Positions 1 through 7,897 of a DNA stretch of 64,000 nt are shown piece after piece; positions within the stretch are counted from its first letter, which is position 1; each line of letters begins with the position of its first letter. The DNA lies in assembly GCF_013409365.1 (NCBI RefSeq), contig NZ_JACCBA010000001.1:7068001-7132000 (forward strand), read 5' to 3'. Both the position numbers and the translations under genes were made by a program. A model generated the notes under the pieces. The model did not search any database. It worked only from the letters and a program-made list of their open reading frames with translations, and was not told the origin of the DNA. This DNA is from Actinomadura luteofluorescens (GTDB taxonomy: Bacteria > Actinomycetota > Actinomycetes > Streptosporangiales > Streptosporangiaceae).

Positions 1-1320
1 CAGACGTTGCTCAAGCGGGCCGAGGACGACCGTGACAACCTCGTCATCATCCTGGCCGGGTACGAGACCCAGATGGCGGAGTTCCTCGACTCCAACCCTG
101 GGCTCGCCTCCCGGTTCGGCACGCGCGTGCTCTTCCCGTCCTACCGCCCCTCTGAGCTGTTGCAGATCGCCGACTACCACACCGCCCTGCGCGATGACCG
201 GCTCGACGTGGAGGCCCGCCAACGGCTCGCCGCGCGCTTCGAAGAGGTCGAGCGGCGCGGCATCGTCGACGACCTCGGCAACGGCCGGTTCGTCAGGTCG
301 CTGGCCGAGGCTGCGGCTCGCGCGCGGGACGTGCGCGTGGTCGAAGCCGTCTCGTCGTCGGGCGCACCGGCCAGGCCCACCGCCGAAGACCTGGTCACCG
401 TGCGCGCCGAGGACGTGGAGACCGCCTTCGCCGAGGTCACCGAGCGGTTCCGCGGCTACGCCGAGACCCCGACCCTGGACGAGGCGCTCGGCTCCCTCGA
501 CGCGATGATCGGGCTGGAGCCGGTGAAGCGGCAGGTCCGCGAGATCGCCGCCCAGTTGCAGGTGGCCCGGATGCGGCAGGAGCAGGGCCTGGTCACCCGC
601 ACTCCGACCCGCCATTTCGTGTTCACGGGACCGCCGGGCACCGGCAAGACCACCGTCGCGCGGGTCCTCGGCAGCATCTTCGCCGCGTTCGGGCTGCTCG
701 CGCGCCCGGAGGTGGTCGAGGCCCAGCGCGCCGACCTCGTCGGCGAGCACCTGGGCGCGACGGCGTTGAAGACGAACAAGATCGTGGACTCCGCGCTCGG
801 GGGCGTCCTGTTCGTCGACGAGGCGTACGCGCTGAGCAACTCCGGCTACTCGGGCGGTGACGCGTTCGGGGCGGAGGCGGTGCAGACGCTGCTCAAGCGG
901 GCCGAGGACGACCGCGACCGCCTCGTCGTCATTCTCGCCGGATACGACGCCGACATGACCCGGTTCCTGGCCTCCAACCCTGGGCTCGCCTCCCGGTTCG
1001 ACGTGCGCGTGGACTTCCCGTCCTACGGCCCGGACGAACTGCTCCGCATCGCCCAGCTCATGGCCGAGCAAGGCGGCGACCAGTGGGAGGAGCGCGCCCT
1101 GGACGACCTGGCCCTCGTGTTCCAGCGCGCATGCGGAACGGGCCGGATCGACGAGTTGGGCAACGGTCGCTTCGCCCGCTCCATGTACGAGAAGGCGAGC
1201 GCGTGCCGGGCGCTTCGAGCGGCCCGGCTCGGGTCCGCGGCGACCGCCGCCGACCTGACGCTCCTCACCACCGACGACGTCCGGGACGCCTTCGCCGAAC
1301 TGTCCCACCGTCTCGCCTGA
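1..1320 (+). CDS. Tandem CbxX/CfqX-type AAA+ ATPase (5' end outside window)
   Basis: The reading frame is open from base 1, so the gene starts upstream. The visible part begins just after the Walker B region of a first AAA+ module (sensor-1 stretch ILAGYETQM, then NPGLASRF, then the lid). A complete second module follows: Walker A GPPGTGKT near bases 631-654, Walker [11 protein letters not shown] near 808-837, sensor-1 ILAGYDADM near 934, and the arginine-finger segment NPGLASRF near 979. This is the CbbX/SpoVK/EccA-like class, whose members remodel or unfold protein partners with ATP. The two modules are nearly identical around [10 protein letters not shown], so they arose by duplication. 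The partner is unknown; some relatives serve type VII secretion or conflict systems. The next gene starts 49 bases downstream with its own promoter. Confidence 0.85.
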   Translation, partial: QTLLKRAEDDRDNLVIILAGYETQMAEFLDSNPGLASRFGTRVLFPSYRPSELLQIADYHTALRDDRLDVEARQRLAARFEEVERRGIVDDLGNGRFVRSLAEAAARARDVRVVEAVSSSGAPARPTAEDLVTVRAEDVETAFAEVTERFRGYAETPTLDEALGSLDAMIGLEPVKRQVREIAAQLQVARMRQEQGLVTRTPTRHFVFTGPPGTGKTTVARVLGSIFAAFGLLARPEVVEAQRADLVGEHLGATALKTNKIVDSALGGVLFVDEAYALSNSGYSGGDAFGAEAVQTLLKRAEDDRDRLVVILAGYDADMTRFLASNPGLASRFDVRVDFPSYGPDELLRIAQLMAEQGGDQWEERALDDLALVFQRACGTGRIDELGNGRFARSMYEKASACRALRAARLGSAATAADLTLLTTDDVRDAFAELSHRLA

Positions 1321-1357
1321 CGGGGCGACCGCGGTCCGGAGTGTCGGTGAGCTGCGA

Positions 1358-1363
1358 TGTAAT
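1358..1363 (+). promoter_or_regulatory. Likely -10 element of a leaderless promoter for the gene at 1370
   Basis: TGTAAT lies six bases before the ATG at 1370, the spacing at which transcription would begin on or next to the start codon. No Shine-Dalgarno sequence is visible upstream of that ATG. No clear -35 hexamer is seen. Confidence 0.4.
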
Positions 1364-1369
1364 CGGGCC

Positions 1370-2455
1370 ATGGCCTCGGTGACGTGGAAGCAGGTCCTCG
1401 CCTGGCGGATGCGGCGGCAGTTCGTCGAGCAGGCGGGGGACGTGTCCGCCCTGGAAATCGCGCGGAGACTGGCGGGCGTGCAGGCGCAGGTGGCGTCCGC
1501 CGCCGAGTTCGCCATCGCGGTACGCCGGCGGGCGCCCGTCTCCGGCGAGGTGACACGGGCCCTGCTGGACGAACGGACGCTCGTCAAGACCTGGGCCGCG
1601 CGCGGCACCCTGCATCTCCTGCCCGCCGACGAGGCCGCCGCCCACCTCATGCTGTGCTCGTCCATCCGCAACTGGGAGAAGGGGGCCTGGCAGAGGACCT
1701 TCGGTGCCACACCCGCCGACCTCGAAGCGATCGCCGCCGCCGCCGACGGAGCGCTGTCGGACGGAGCGGCGCTCACCCGCGAGGAGCTCACCCGGGCCGT
1801 CGTGGACGAGACGGGCTCGCGGCATCTGGCCGAGGTGCTCGGGTCCGGTTGGGGCACGCTGCTCAAGCCGCTGGCCTGGTGGGGAGTGCTCTGCTACGGG
1901 CCGCCACAGGGCACCAAAGTCACTTTCACGTCACCGGCGCGATGGCTCCCGGGCTGGACGGGCCTTCCCTCCATGGAGGACGCCGCCCGCACCGTGATCC
2001 GCGCTTATCTGGGCGCCCATGGGCCCGCTACCCCTGACATGTTCGACAACTGGCTGATGCGTAAGCAGAGCAGGAAGAAGGACGTCCGGGCCTGGTTCGC
2101 GGCCGTCGAGGAAGGGTTGGCCACCGTTGAGGTCGAAGGTGTCCCCATGTACGTCCTGGAAGAGCACAGGGACGAACTCCTCGATACCGCGCCCACCACG
2201 TCCGTCCGGCTGCTCGGTGGGTTCGACCAGTACATCCTTGGTGCCGGGACGGGCTCGACCTACCTGGTGCCCGCCGAGCACAAGGCTCAGGTGAGCCGGG
2301 CAGCGGGATGGATTTCTCCAGTTGTCCTGTATGAAGGGCGGGTCGCAGGTGTCTGGGAAGCCGCAGACGACGACGTGACCGTGACTCCGTTCGTGGACAT
2401 CCCCGCCGCGCCCCTCAAAGAGGAACTGGACCGTCTGGCCCCGTTGCTTGGCTGA
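1370..2455 (+). CDS. Winged-helix HTH_42 (AlkZ/YcaQ-like) DNA-binding protein
   Basis: The 361-aa protein has the layout of the HTH_42 family: an N-terminal segment with the motif GVQAQ (the QxQ signature at residues 38-40), tandem winged-helix domains, and a C-terminal beta-rich domain around LLGGFDQYILGA. Characterised relatives (AlkZ, YcaQ) are DNA glycosylases that unhook bulky or crosslinked alkyl adducts, and QxQ is the catalytic motif of the AlkZ branch. The glycosylase role is therefore plausible but unproven; many actinobacterial members are known only as winged-helix proteins. The start is an ATG without a ribosome-binding site, preceded by a -10-like TGTAAT. It may form a loose stress/repair group with the phosphatase downstream, but nothing shows cotranscription. 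Confidence 0.85.
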   Translation: MASVTWKQVLAWRMRRQFVEQAGDVSALEIARRLAGVQAQVASAAEFAIAVRRRAPVSGEVTRALLDERTLVKTWAARGTLHLLPADEAAAHLMLCSSIRNWEKGAWQRTFGATPADLEAIAAAADGALSDGAALTREELTRAVVDETGSRHLAEVLGSGWGTLLKPLAWWGVLCYGPPQGTKVTFTSPARWLPGWTGLPSMEDAARTVIRAYLGAHGPATPDMFDNWLMRKQSRKKDVRAWFAAVEEGLATVEVEGVPMYVLEEHRDELLDTAPTTSVRLLGGFDQYILGAGTGSTYLVPAEHKAQVSRAAGWISPVVLYEGRVAGVWEAADDDVTVTPFVDIPAAPLKEELDRLAPLLG

Positions 2456-2517
2456 CTCACATCCCGCCAAGAGCGAGACGACCGAACCCCACTGATATCC
2501 AGTTCGGATCGGTCGTC

Positions 2518-2523
2518 TAGGGT
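2518..2523 (+). promoter_or_regulatory. Possible -10 element for a leaderless start at GTG 2531
   Basis: TAGGGT is followed after seven bases by GTG at 2531, in frame with the phosphatase gene. If this is the promoter, translation starts at 2531 and not at the upstream GTG at 2522, which overlaps the element. Confidence 0.3.
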
Positions 2524-3226
2524 GCCCAGCGTGGACGAGCGGGATGAGCCGACCGAGTATCGGCAGACGCCGTACAAGGCGCCGGACGGCGCCACCGAAG
2601 TCCTTCTCATCAGGCACGGCGCTTCCGCACCGGCACGCCCCGACCGGCCTTTCCCACTGGTGGACGGCCACGGCGACCCCGAACTCGCGCCCGAAGGACG
2701 GGATCAGGCCGAGCGGGTCGGCGAGCGGCTCGCGGACGAGCCCTTGGACGCCATCTACGTGACGCCTCTGCGCCGTACGTCGCAAACTGCGGCGCCGCTG
2801 GCCCGCCGCCTCGGCCTGGAGCCACGGGTCGAGCCGGGCCTGCGCGAAGTTCACCTCGGCGAGTGGGAGGGCGGCCTCTTCCGCAAGATGGTCGCCGAGA
2901 ACGACCCGGTGGCGCAGCGGATGTTCGCCGAGGAACGTTGGGACGTCATCCCAGGGGCGGAGAAGAACGAGGCTTTCGCCGCGCGCGTCGAGGAGGGGCT
3001 CGTCCGGCTTGCGGCGGCCCATGCGGGTGGCCGGATCGCCGTGTTCACCCACGGCGGGGTGATCGCCCAGGCCCTCGCGGCCGCCACGGGCTCCAGGCCG
3101 TTCGCGTTCCTCGGCGCGGACAACGGCTCGATCTCACGGCTGGTGAGGCTCGGTGGCCTGTCGTCGCTCCGTGGCTTCAACGATGTCTCCCACCTGGGCT
3201 GGTCCGTTCCCGCGCCGCTGACCTGA
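2522..3226 (+). CDS. Histidine phosphatase (phosphoglycerate-mutase-like) family protein
   Basis: The protein carries the family signature LLIRHGAS (about residues 28-35), whose histidine becomes phosphorylated. The second catalytic motif is REVHLGEWEGG, and the late motif is VFTHGGVIAQAL, with the second catalytic histidine. At 234 aa it is a single-domain enzyme of the common length. The substrate cannot be read from sequence: relatives dephosphorylate sugar phosphates, nucleotides or phosphoproteins. The start is GTG at 2522 or, if the mRNA is leaderless, GTG at 2531. It converges with pxpC, leaving only eight bases between the two stop codons and no room for a dedicated terminator. Confidence 0.85.
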   Translation: MPSVDERDEPTEYRQTPYKAPDGATEVLLIRHGASAPARPDRPFPLVDGHGDPELAPEGRDQAERVGERLADEPLDAIYVTPLRRTSQTAAPLARRLGLEPRVEPGLREVHLGEWEGGLFRKMVAENDPVAQRMFAEERWDVIPGAEKNEAFAARVEEGLVRLAAAHAGGRIAVFTHGGVIAQALAAATGSRPFAFLGADNGSISRLVRLGGLSSLRGFNDVSHLGWSVPAPLT

Positions 3227-3234
3227 ACGCCGGG

Positions 3235-4083
3235 CTACACCCGGAAGCGGAGCTTCTGCCCGGGGCGCAACTGGGCGGCCTCGGCCACGGCGGCCGAGGC
3301 GAGCACGGCGACCACCGGATAGCCGCCGGTGGTCGGATGGTCGGCCAGGAAGATGATGGGCAGCCCGCTGGGCGGCACCTGGAGAGAACCGATGACCATG
3401 CCCTCGCTGCCGAGTTCGCCGTCGCGCGCACGCACGAGGGGCGGACCGTTCAGTCGCACGCCCACGCGATTGCTGTCCGGCGTCACCTCGTAGGGCGTGG
3501 ACGTGAGCGTGGCCAGCGCGTCGTGGGCGAACCAGTCGTCGCGCGGTCCGGGCAGGATTTGCAGGATCGGGGTCTCCGGCATGGCCGCCACAGGCACCAC
3601 GTCCACATTGATGTGCCGGAGCCCCGCGGCAGAGCCGATCGGCAGACGGTCGCCAGGCGCGAGCGGCGCCGGCCCGAGGCCGGACAGCAGGTCGGTCGAC
3701 CGGCTGCCCAGCACTTCGTCAACGGCGATACCGCCTCGCACGGCGACGTAGCTGCGAAGCCCGGACGCGGGCGTGTCCAGTTCGACGACGGCACCGGACG
3801 ACACGGAGCAGGGCGCGTTCATCCCGTGAGGGCGACCGTCGATGCGCAGCGTCACCGGAGCGCCGGTCACCGAGATCCAGGCGCGCACGTGGAAGCGCAG
3901 GGCCGCCCCACCGAAGGTGACCTCCACGCCCGCCGCGCCTTCCGGATTGCCCACGAGGCGGTTGGCCAGCCGGAACGCCCGCTGGTCTGCGGCACCGGAC
4001 CGGGGGACGCCGAGATGCGCGCGACCGGGCCTGCCGAGATCCTGGACGGTCGCCAGCGGCCCGGGCCGCACGACCTCGATCAA
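3235..4083 (-). CDS. pxpC: 5-oxoprolinase subunit C (biotin-dependent carboxyltransferase-like, AHS2)
   Basis: The protein belongs to the KipA/PxpC (AHS2) family, with the N-terminal motif RPGPLATVQDLGRPG and a C-terminal segment near IIFLADHPTTGGYPV. PxpABC together hydrolyse 5-oxoproline (pyroglutamate) to glutamate with ATP, clearing a damage product of glutamine and glutathione metabolism. The start chosen is TTG at 4083, which overlaps the pxpB stop and gives LIEVVRPG, matching the conserved N-terminus. A longer reading frame reaching 4158 lies inside pxpB and is unlikely. It is the last gene of a pxpA-pxpB-pxpC run with overlapping ends. Product length is 282 aa, normal for the family. 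Confidence 0.9.
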   Translation of the reverse strand: MIEVVRPGPLATVQDLGRPGRAHLGVPRSGAADQRAFRLANRLVGNPEGAAGVEVTFGGAALRFHVRAWISVTGAPVTLRIDGRPHGMNAPCSVSSGAVVELDTPASGLRSYVAVRGGIAVDEVLGSRSTDLLSGLGPAPLAPGDRLPIGSAAGLRHINVDVVPVAAMPETPILQILPGPRDDWFAHDALATLTSTPYEVTPDSNRVGVRLNGPPLVRARDGELGSEGMVIGSLQVPPSGLPIIFLADHPTTGGYPVVAVLASAAVAEAAQLRPGQKLRFRV

Positions 4084-4694
4084 GAACGCTCCTCGGGGAC
4101 GAACCGGACCCGCGTCCCCGGCCGGAGCAGGGACGGCGGATCGCGCGACACGTCCCACAGCGGCAGGCGGCTGCGGCCGAGGAGCCGCCAGCCGCCCGGC
4201 GACCGGGACGGGTACACGGCCGCGTACGGGCCCGCCACCGCCACCGAACCGGCAGGGACGGCCTTCCTCGGTGATGCGCGCCTTGCCACGTGCAGTGCCG
4301 GGTCCAGCCCGGACAGGTAGCCGAAGCCGGGGGAGAAACCGAGGTAGGCGACCGTGTACGAGCCCGCGGAGTGCCGCCGGACGACCTCCGCGCGCGTCAG
4401 CCCGGTCAGGGAGGCGACCTCGTCGAGATCCTCGCCGTCGTAGACGACCGGTATCTCCAACGGCTCGGCGTCGCTCACCGTGTCGTCGGCCAGGGGCAGA
4501 CGTGGGAGGAGCGCGGCCAGGCGGTTCAGGTCGGCGGAGTGGTCCGCCACCACCAGGACGGTCCGCTCCCCAGGGACGACGTCCACGACACCGGGTAGCG
4601 GGACGTTCCTGAGGGCGGCGTTCATCCGGTGGGCGGTCGCCAGATCCCCGGTCTCCACGAGCAAGGCGGTGTCACCGACCCGCCGCACCTTCAC
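4080..4694 (-). CDS. pxpB: 5-oxoprolinase subunit B (KipI-like, AHS1)
   Basis: The 204-aa product has the AHS1/KipI signature GFSPGFGYLSGL and a conserved RHSAGSYTVAYLG region. In the PxpABC complex, subunit B acts with C in the carboxyphosphate/biotin-like part of the 5-oxoproline hydrolysis machinery; the Bacillus KipI relative was first described as a kinase inhibitor. The start is GTG at 4694, overlapping the pxpA stop by three bases (GTGA), so translation is probably coupled. A longer open frame to 4958 is an artefact of high GC. The 3' end overlaps the pxpC start. Confidence 0.9.
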   Translation of the reverse strand: MKVRRVGDTALLVETGDLATAHRMNAALRNVPLPGVVDVVPGERTVLVVADHSADLNRLAALLPRLPLADDTVSDAEPLEIPVVYDGEDLDEVASLTGLTRAEVVRRHSAGSYTVAYLGFSPGFGYLSGLDPALHVARRASPRKAVPAGSVAVAGPYAAVYPSRSPGGWRLLGRSRLPLWDVSRDPPSLLRPGTRVRFVPEERS

Positions 4695-5458
4695 GCGAAC
4701 GGTTCCAGGGTGACGCCCGCTTCGGACAGCGCGGACCGGACGGACCTGGCGAGTACCACCGCGCCCGGGGTATCGCCATGCACGCAGATGGAACGGGCCT
4801 TCAACGCGACCTCGGTGCCGTCTACGGCGACGACGGTGCCGTCCACCGCCATCCGCACCGCGCGCTGCACGACCGTATCGGGGTCGTGGACGACCGCCCC
4901 CTGCTCGCGGCGGGACACGAGCGCGCCGGACGGCGTGTAGGCGCGGTCGGCGAAGCACTCGGCGACGACGGTGAGCCCGTCAGCGACGTCGTGCACTGCG
5001 GAGGCCGGAAGCGTGAGCAGGGGGAGCGACGGGTCGTACGCCCGCACCGCGTCGGCCACGGCACGCGCCTGGACGGGGTCACGCGCGACCCTGTTGTACA
5101 GGGCGCCGTGCGGCTTCACGTACGCCACGCGTCCGCCTTCCGCGCGCGCGATGCCGTCCAGCGCCGCGAGCTGGTACAGGATCTCCGCGGTCAGCTCCGG
5201 GGCGGCCACGTCCATCTCCCGCCGGCCGAAACCGGCGAGGTCCCAGTAGGAGACCTGCGCGCCGATCGTCACGCCGCGTTCGACGGCCGCCGAGCACACC
5301 CTCCGCATGATGAGCGGATCGCCCGCGTGGAACCCGCACGCCACGTTCGCGCTCGTGATGACGTCGAGCAGCGCCGAGTCGTCGCCCAGCTTCCAGACCC
5401 CGAACCCCTCGCCGAGGTCGGCGTTGATGTCGATGACCGTCATGGCCCGACCCGTCAT
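4691..5458 (-). CDS. pxpA: 5-oxoprolinase subunit A (LamB/YcsF family)
   Basis: The protein begins with the family hallmark DINADLGEGFG and contains NVACGFHAGDP, VKPHGALYN and ECFADRAYTPSGALVSR, all typical of LamB/YcsF proteins. PxpA is the subunit thought to bind 5-oxoproline. Two starts are possible: ATG at 5458 behind a GGTGG-like ribosome site, or ATG at 5443, which gives the shorter N-terminus usual in the family. The gene begins only 22 bases after the stop of an unrelated small gene on the same strand. The pxp genes may therefore be transcribed with the TY-Chap/SseB genes upstream. Confidence 0.92.
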   Translation of the reverse strand: MTGRAMTVIDINADLGEGFGVWKLGDDSALLDVITSANVACGFHAGDPLIMRRVCSAAVERGVTIGAQVSYWDLAGFGRREMDVAAPELTAEILYQLAALDGIARAEGGRVAYVKPHGALYNRVARDPVQARAVADAVRAYDPSLPLLTLPASAVHDVADGLTVVAECFADRAYTPSGALVSRREQGAVVHDPDTVVQRAVRMAVDGTVVAVDGTEVALKARSICVHGDTPGAVVLARSVRSALSEAGVTLEPFA

Positions 5459-5480
5459 GCCCCCACCACCGTTCCCGTGC

Positions 5481-5849
5481 TCAGACGGTCTCCTCGCGCA
5501 GATCCTCGACCTCGTGCCGGGACGCCCACGCCTGGTACACGCCCCGGTCGAACGGCTCCAGGCCGAGCTGTTCGGCCACCGGGGCCTTGCCGCCGCTGTA
5601 CTCCACGCGCAGCCAGCCCTCGTGCTCGCCGAGGACCACGAACGGCTCGCCGCGCCACGTGCAGTGTGTGGTCACGTACTGGAGACGGTCGACGTCCGCC
5701 AGAGGCACCACCTGGACGTACCGGTCCGGGGAGACCTGCAGGAACCCGTCCGCGTGCCGCGAGGCGTAGAGGCGCACCTTGTCGCCGTCCGGGCTCGCCT
5801 CGTACTGGGCGTCCCGCCAGCCCGCGTAGTAGCCGTGCCGGATGCTCAC
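5481..5849 (-). CDS. Small protein of unknown function, coupled to the upstream SseB-like gene
   Basis: This 122-aa acidic soluble protein has no membrane segment or signal peptide. Conserved-looking stretches are HGYYAGWRDAQYEASPDG, WRGEPFVVLGEHEGWLRVEY and a closing PFDRGVYQAWASR. The GTG start at 5849 overlaps the stop of the 663-aa TY-Chap/SseB gene (GTGA), so the two are translationally coupled and probably act together. A small protein coupled to a large multidomain protein with a long linker resembles an effector/immunity arrangement, but that is only a hypothesis. I do not recognise a named family with certainty. Confidence 0.75.
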   Translation of the reverse strand: MSIRHGYYAGWRDAQYEASPDGDKVRLYASRHADGFLQVSPDRYVQVVPLADVDRLQYVTTHCTWRGEPFVVLGEHEGWLRVEYSGGKAPVAEQLGLEPFDRGVYQAWASRHEVEDLREETV

Positions 5850-7837
5850 CCCTGGCCTCCCGGCAGTTTCACGAGCCACCTGCGCAGATCAGCGTCGTAA
5901 CCCGCCACGAGGGACTCCCTGCCCTGCGCGTCGAGCCGGTACATCTCGGCCCCGTGCGGCAGGCGCTGGCTCTCGATCTTGAACTCGGGGATCGCGGGCC
6001 CGTCGCCCGGCGCGTACCCCGATCCCGGGAACGGCGCCTTCTCGATCACCCATCCGTCCGGGATGATCCCCATGCTCCATTCGTCGATGCCGCCCAGCGG
6101 GCGGCGGAACAGGGCGGGCTTCACGGCCGGCCAGCGGATCACGAAGATCTGCTCGTCCGCCGGAGCGAACGGAGACCCCTCGTACACCAGCCCGAGCGCC
6201 CGGATCAGCGCGGCGGGACTTCTCAGCTCCTGGACGTCCTGGAGCCGGTGCACGTATCCGGCGACCAGGTCGTAGCCGCCTTCCAGATAATGCTGTACAT
6301 GCTCGGGCCGCACGGCCTTCTGCATCACCACGACCTGGGATGGGTCAGCGGGCCCCTGCGCCCGGGGCGCCGGGCCCCGCCCCCCTGAGGGGGCCCGGGC
6401 TCCGCGTTCGACGATGCTGGGCGTTCTCTCTGCCCGAGTCTGCGCGGCCGCGGCCGGGACGCTCTGCTTCCGGGTGTCCGTGCTTGGACGCCTGGGGTCT
6501 GTTCGCGGTTGTCTGGTGTCGGCGCGTGCCCGCTCCCGCTGGCCGTAGAGCGGCGCTACTGGGAGCCCCTGTGGGTCGCTCGGCGTCTCCCGGGCCACCG
6601 ATGGTTCCTTCGCGGCCGGTCTTTCCCGCGGGATCGGCGTCTCCCTGGTCACCGGGGCCTGCCCAGCGGCAGGGATCTCGGGACGGCGCGGCGGAGCCGG
6701 GGGCGCCTGGGGCGGAGCCGGCCGCCGCGGGGCTGGCGTGCGGACCGCGGGCGCGGGCGGGCCGTCCGGCGGCGCTGTGCTCGCGTGTGAGGGCGCCGGC
6801 GGCGCGGAGGGTGCCTCGGCCCGGGGGCGCGCCGGTTCCGGGCGCTGAGGCGGCCTGGGGGCCTGGCGGCCGCCGGCCGGGGTGGCGCGGCCCTCAGGAC
6901 GGGACGCGGAACCGCGCGCCGGGGGGCGGCGCGACGACGGGCCGGCCACGTGGACGTCGGTCGGCACCGGCGGCGTGGGCGTCCGGGGCTCCTCGGGCTC
7001 GAGCAGCGCGTTGGCGTCCAGGTAGCACGCACTCGGCAGGCCGGGGTTCACGGCGAGCTGCCACTCCGGGTGCGGCCAGCGCCGCGACAGCTCCGCCAGC
7101 GAGGCCTGCCGGTGGTGGACCGCCTGCCCCTGGAGGGAGCGGTCCATGGCCTCGGGGGAAGTGAACGCGAGCACGAACGTGCCGTCGCCGAACTGGGCCG
7201 TGGCGAACTGGTGGTCGCCGCCCTCCGGATCGCCGGGCGAGGGCAGGTACAGCGTCGCGCGCGCCAGGAGCTCCAGGTAGCCGTGCTGGTCGCCGCGCTC
7301 GCGGGCCTCGGAGAGGGCCGCCTCCAGGGTCGACCCGGACGGGCGCGCCGGGCGCGCTGACGCCTGTGCGGGACGCTCGTCCTCAGGGACGGCGAGCGCG
7401 ATGCCGAGACCGGGCAGGGCCAAGGGCCCGCCGTCGGGCCCGGCCTTGCTCGCCTGGTAGACGAGTTCGAGCGGGGACTCGATGCCGTAGACGTCTCGGA
7501 ACGCGCCCATCATCTGCCCGGCGAGCAGGGCGCACGCCTCCAGCAGCTCCGAGGAGGCGCGGCCGCCACGCTCGCGGAAGGTGAGCCTGTCCCACCAGTT
7601 CTTGCGCTCCTCCTCGTCTGGCGGCTCCCAGCCGAGCGCTCTCAGCCGCCGCTCCTGCCGTGACGCGAGGGGGCGGGGCAGGAACGCGCTGCCGACGGCC
7701 TCGGCGTCGAGCGTCCCTTCGGAGCGCATCGCCTGGACGTAGGGCAGGCCGCTCGGACCTTGCAGGATGAGGAACGACGTGACCGGCAGCCGTGAAAGCT
7801 CCAGTGTCAGCCGTCTGGCGAAGTCGTTCCAGTCCAC
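5846..7837 (-). CDS. TY-Chap/SseB-like multidomain protein with Pro/Ala-rich linker (paralogue 1)
   Basis: The 663-aa protein has four parts. Residues 1 to about 135 resemble the YbjN/TY-Chap (type III secretion chaperone-like) N-terminal domain: DWNDFARRL, YVQAMRSEG, LGWEPPDEEE, FRDVYGIESPLELVY. Residues about 165-285 resemble an SseB-type domain (GDGTFVLAFTSPEAM, WQLAVNPGLPSACYLD). Residues about 285-500 are a Pro/Ala/Arg-rich disordered linker. Residues about 500-663 form a separate compact domain (RALGLVYEGSPF, IFVIRWPA, GGIDEWSMGIIPDGWVIE) that I cannot assign. The start is GTG at 7837, matching its paralogue. It is coupled to the small gene downstream. The modular layout suggests a secreted or delivered effector or its chaperone; that is inference. 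Confidence 0.75.
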   Translation of the reverse strand: MDWNDFARRLTLELSRLPVTSFLILQGPSGLPYVQAMRSEGTLDAEAVGSAFLPRPLASRQERRLRALGWEPPDEEERKNWWDRLTFRERGGRASSELLEACALLAGQMMGAFRDVYGIESPLELVYQASKAGPDGGPLALPGLGIALAVPEDERPAQASARPARPSGSTLEAALSEARERGDQHGYLELLARATLYLPSPGDPEGGDHQFATAQFGDGTFVLAFTSPEAMDRSLQGQAVHHRQASLAELSRRWPHPEWQLAVNPGLPSACYLDANALLEPEEPRTPTPPVPTDVHVAGPSSRRPPARGSASRPEGRATPAGGRQAPRPPQRPEPARPRAEAPSAPPAPSHASTAPPDGPPAPAVRTPAPRRPAPPQAPPAPPRRPEIPAAGQAPVTRETPIPRERPAAKEPSVARETPSDPQGLPVAPLYGQRERARADTRQPRTDPRRPSTDTRKQSVPAAAAQTRAERTPSIVERGARAPSGGRGPAPRAQGPADPSQVVVMQKAVRPEHVQHYLEGGYDLVAGYVHRLQDVQELRSPAALIRALGLVYEGSPFAPADEQIFVIRWPAVKPALFRRPLGGIDEWSMGIIPDGWVIEKAPFPGSGYAPGDGPAIPEFKIESQRLPHGAEMYRLDAQGRESLVAGYDADLRRWLVKLPGGQG

Positions 7838-7897
7838 TGGGGATCCACTTTCACGTGCGGGGCGGGATTCCGTACTCGACGGTAGCCGAAGGCTGCG

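Noticed and set aside
3235..4158. Longer frame for pxpC reaching 4158
   Set aside because: The extra 25 codons lie inside pxpB and do not resemble the family N-terminus; TTG at 4083 overlaps the pxpB stop as expected in this operon.
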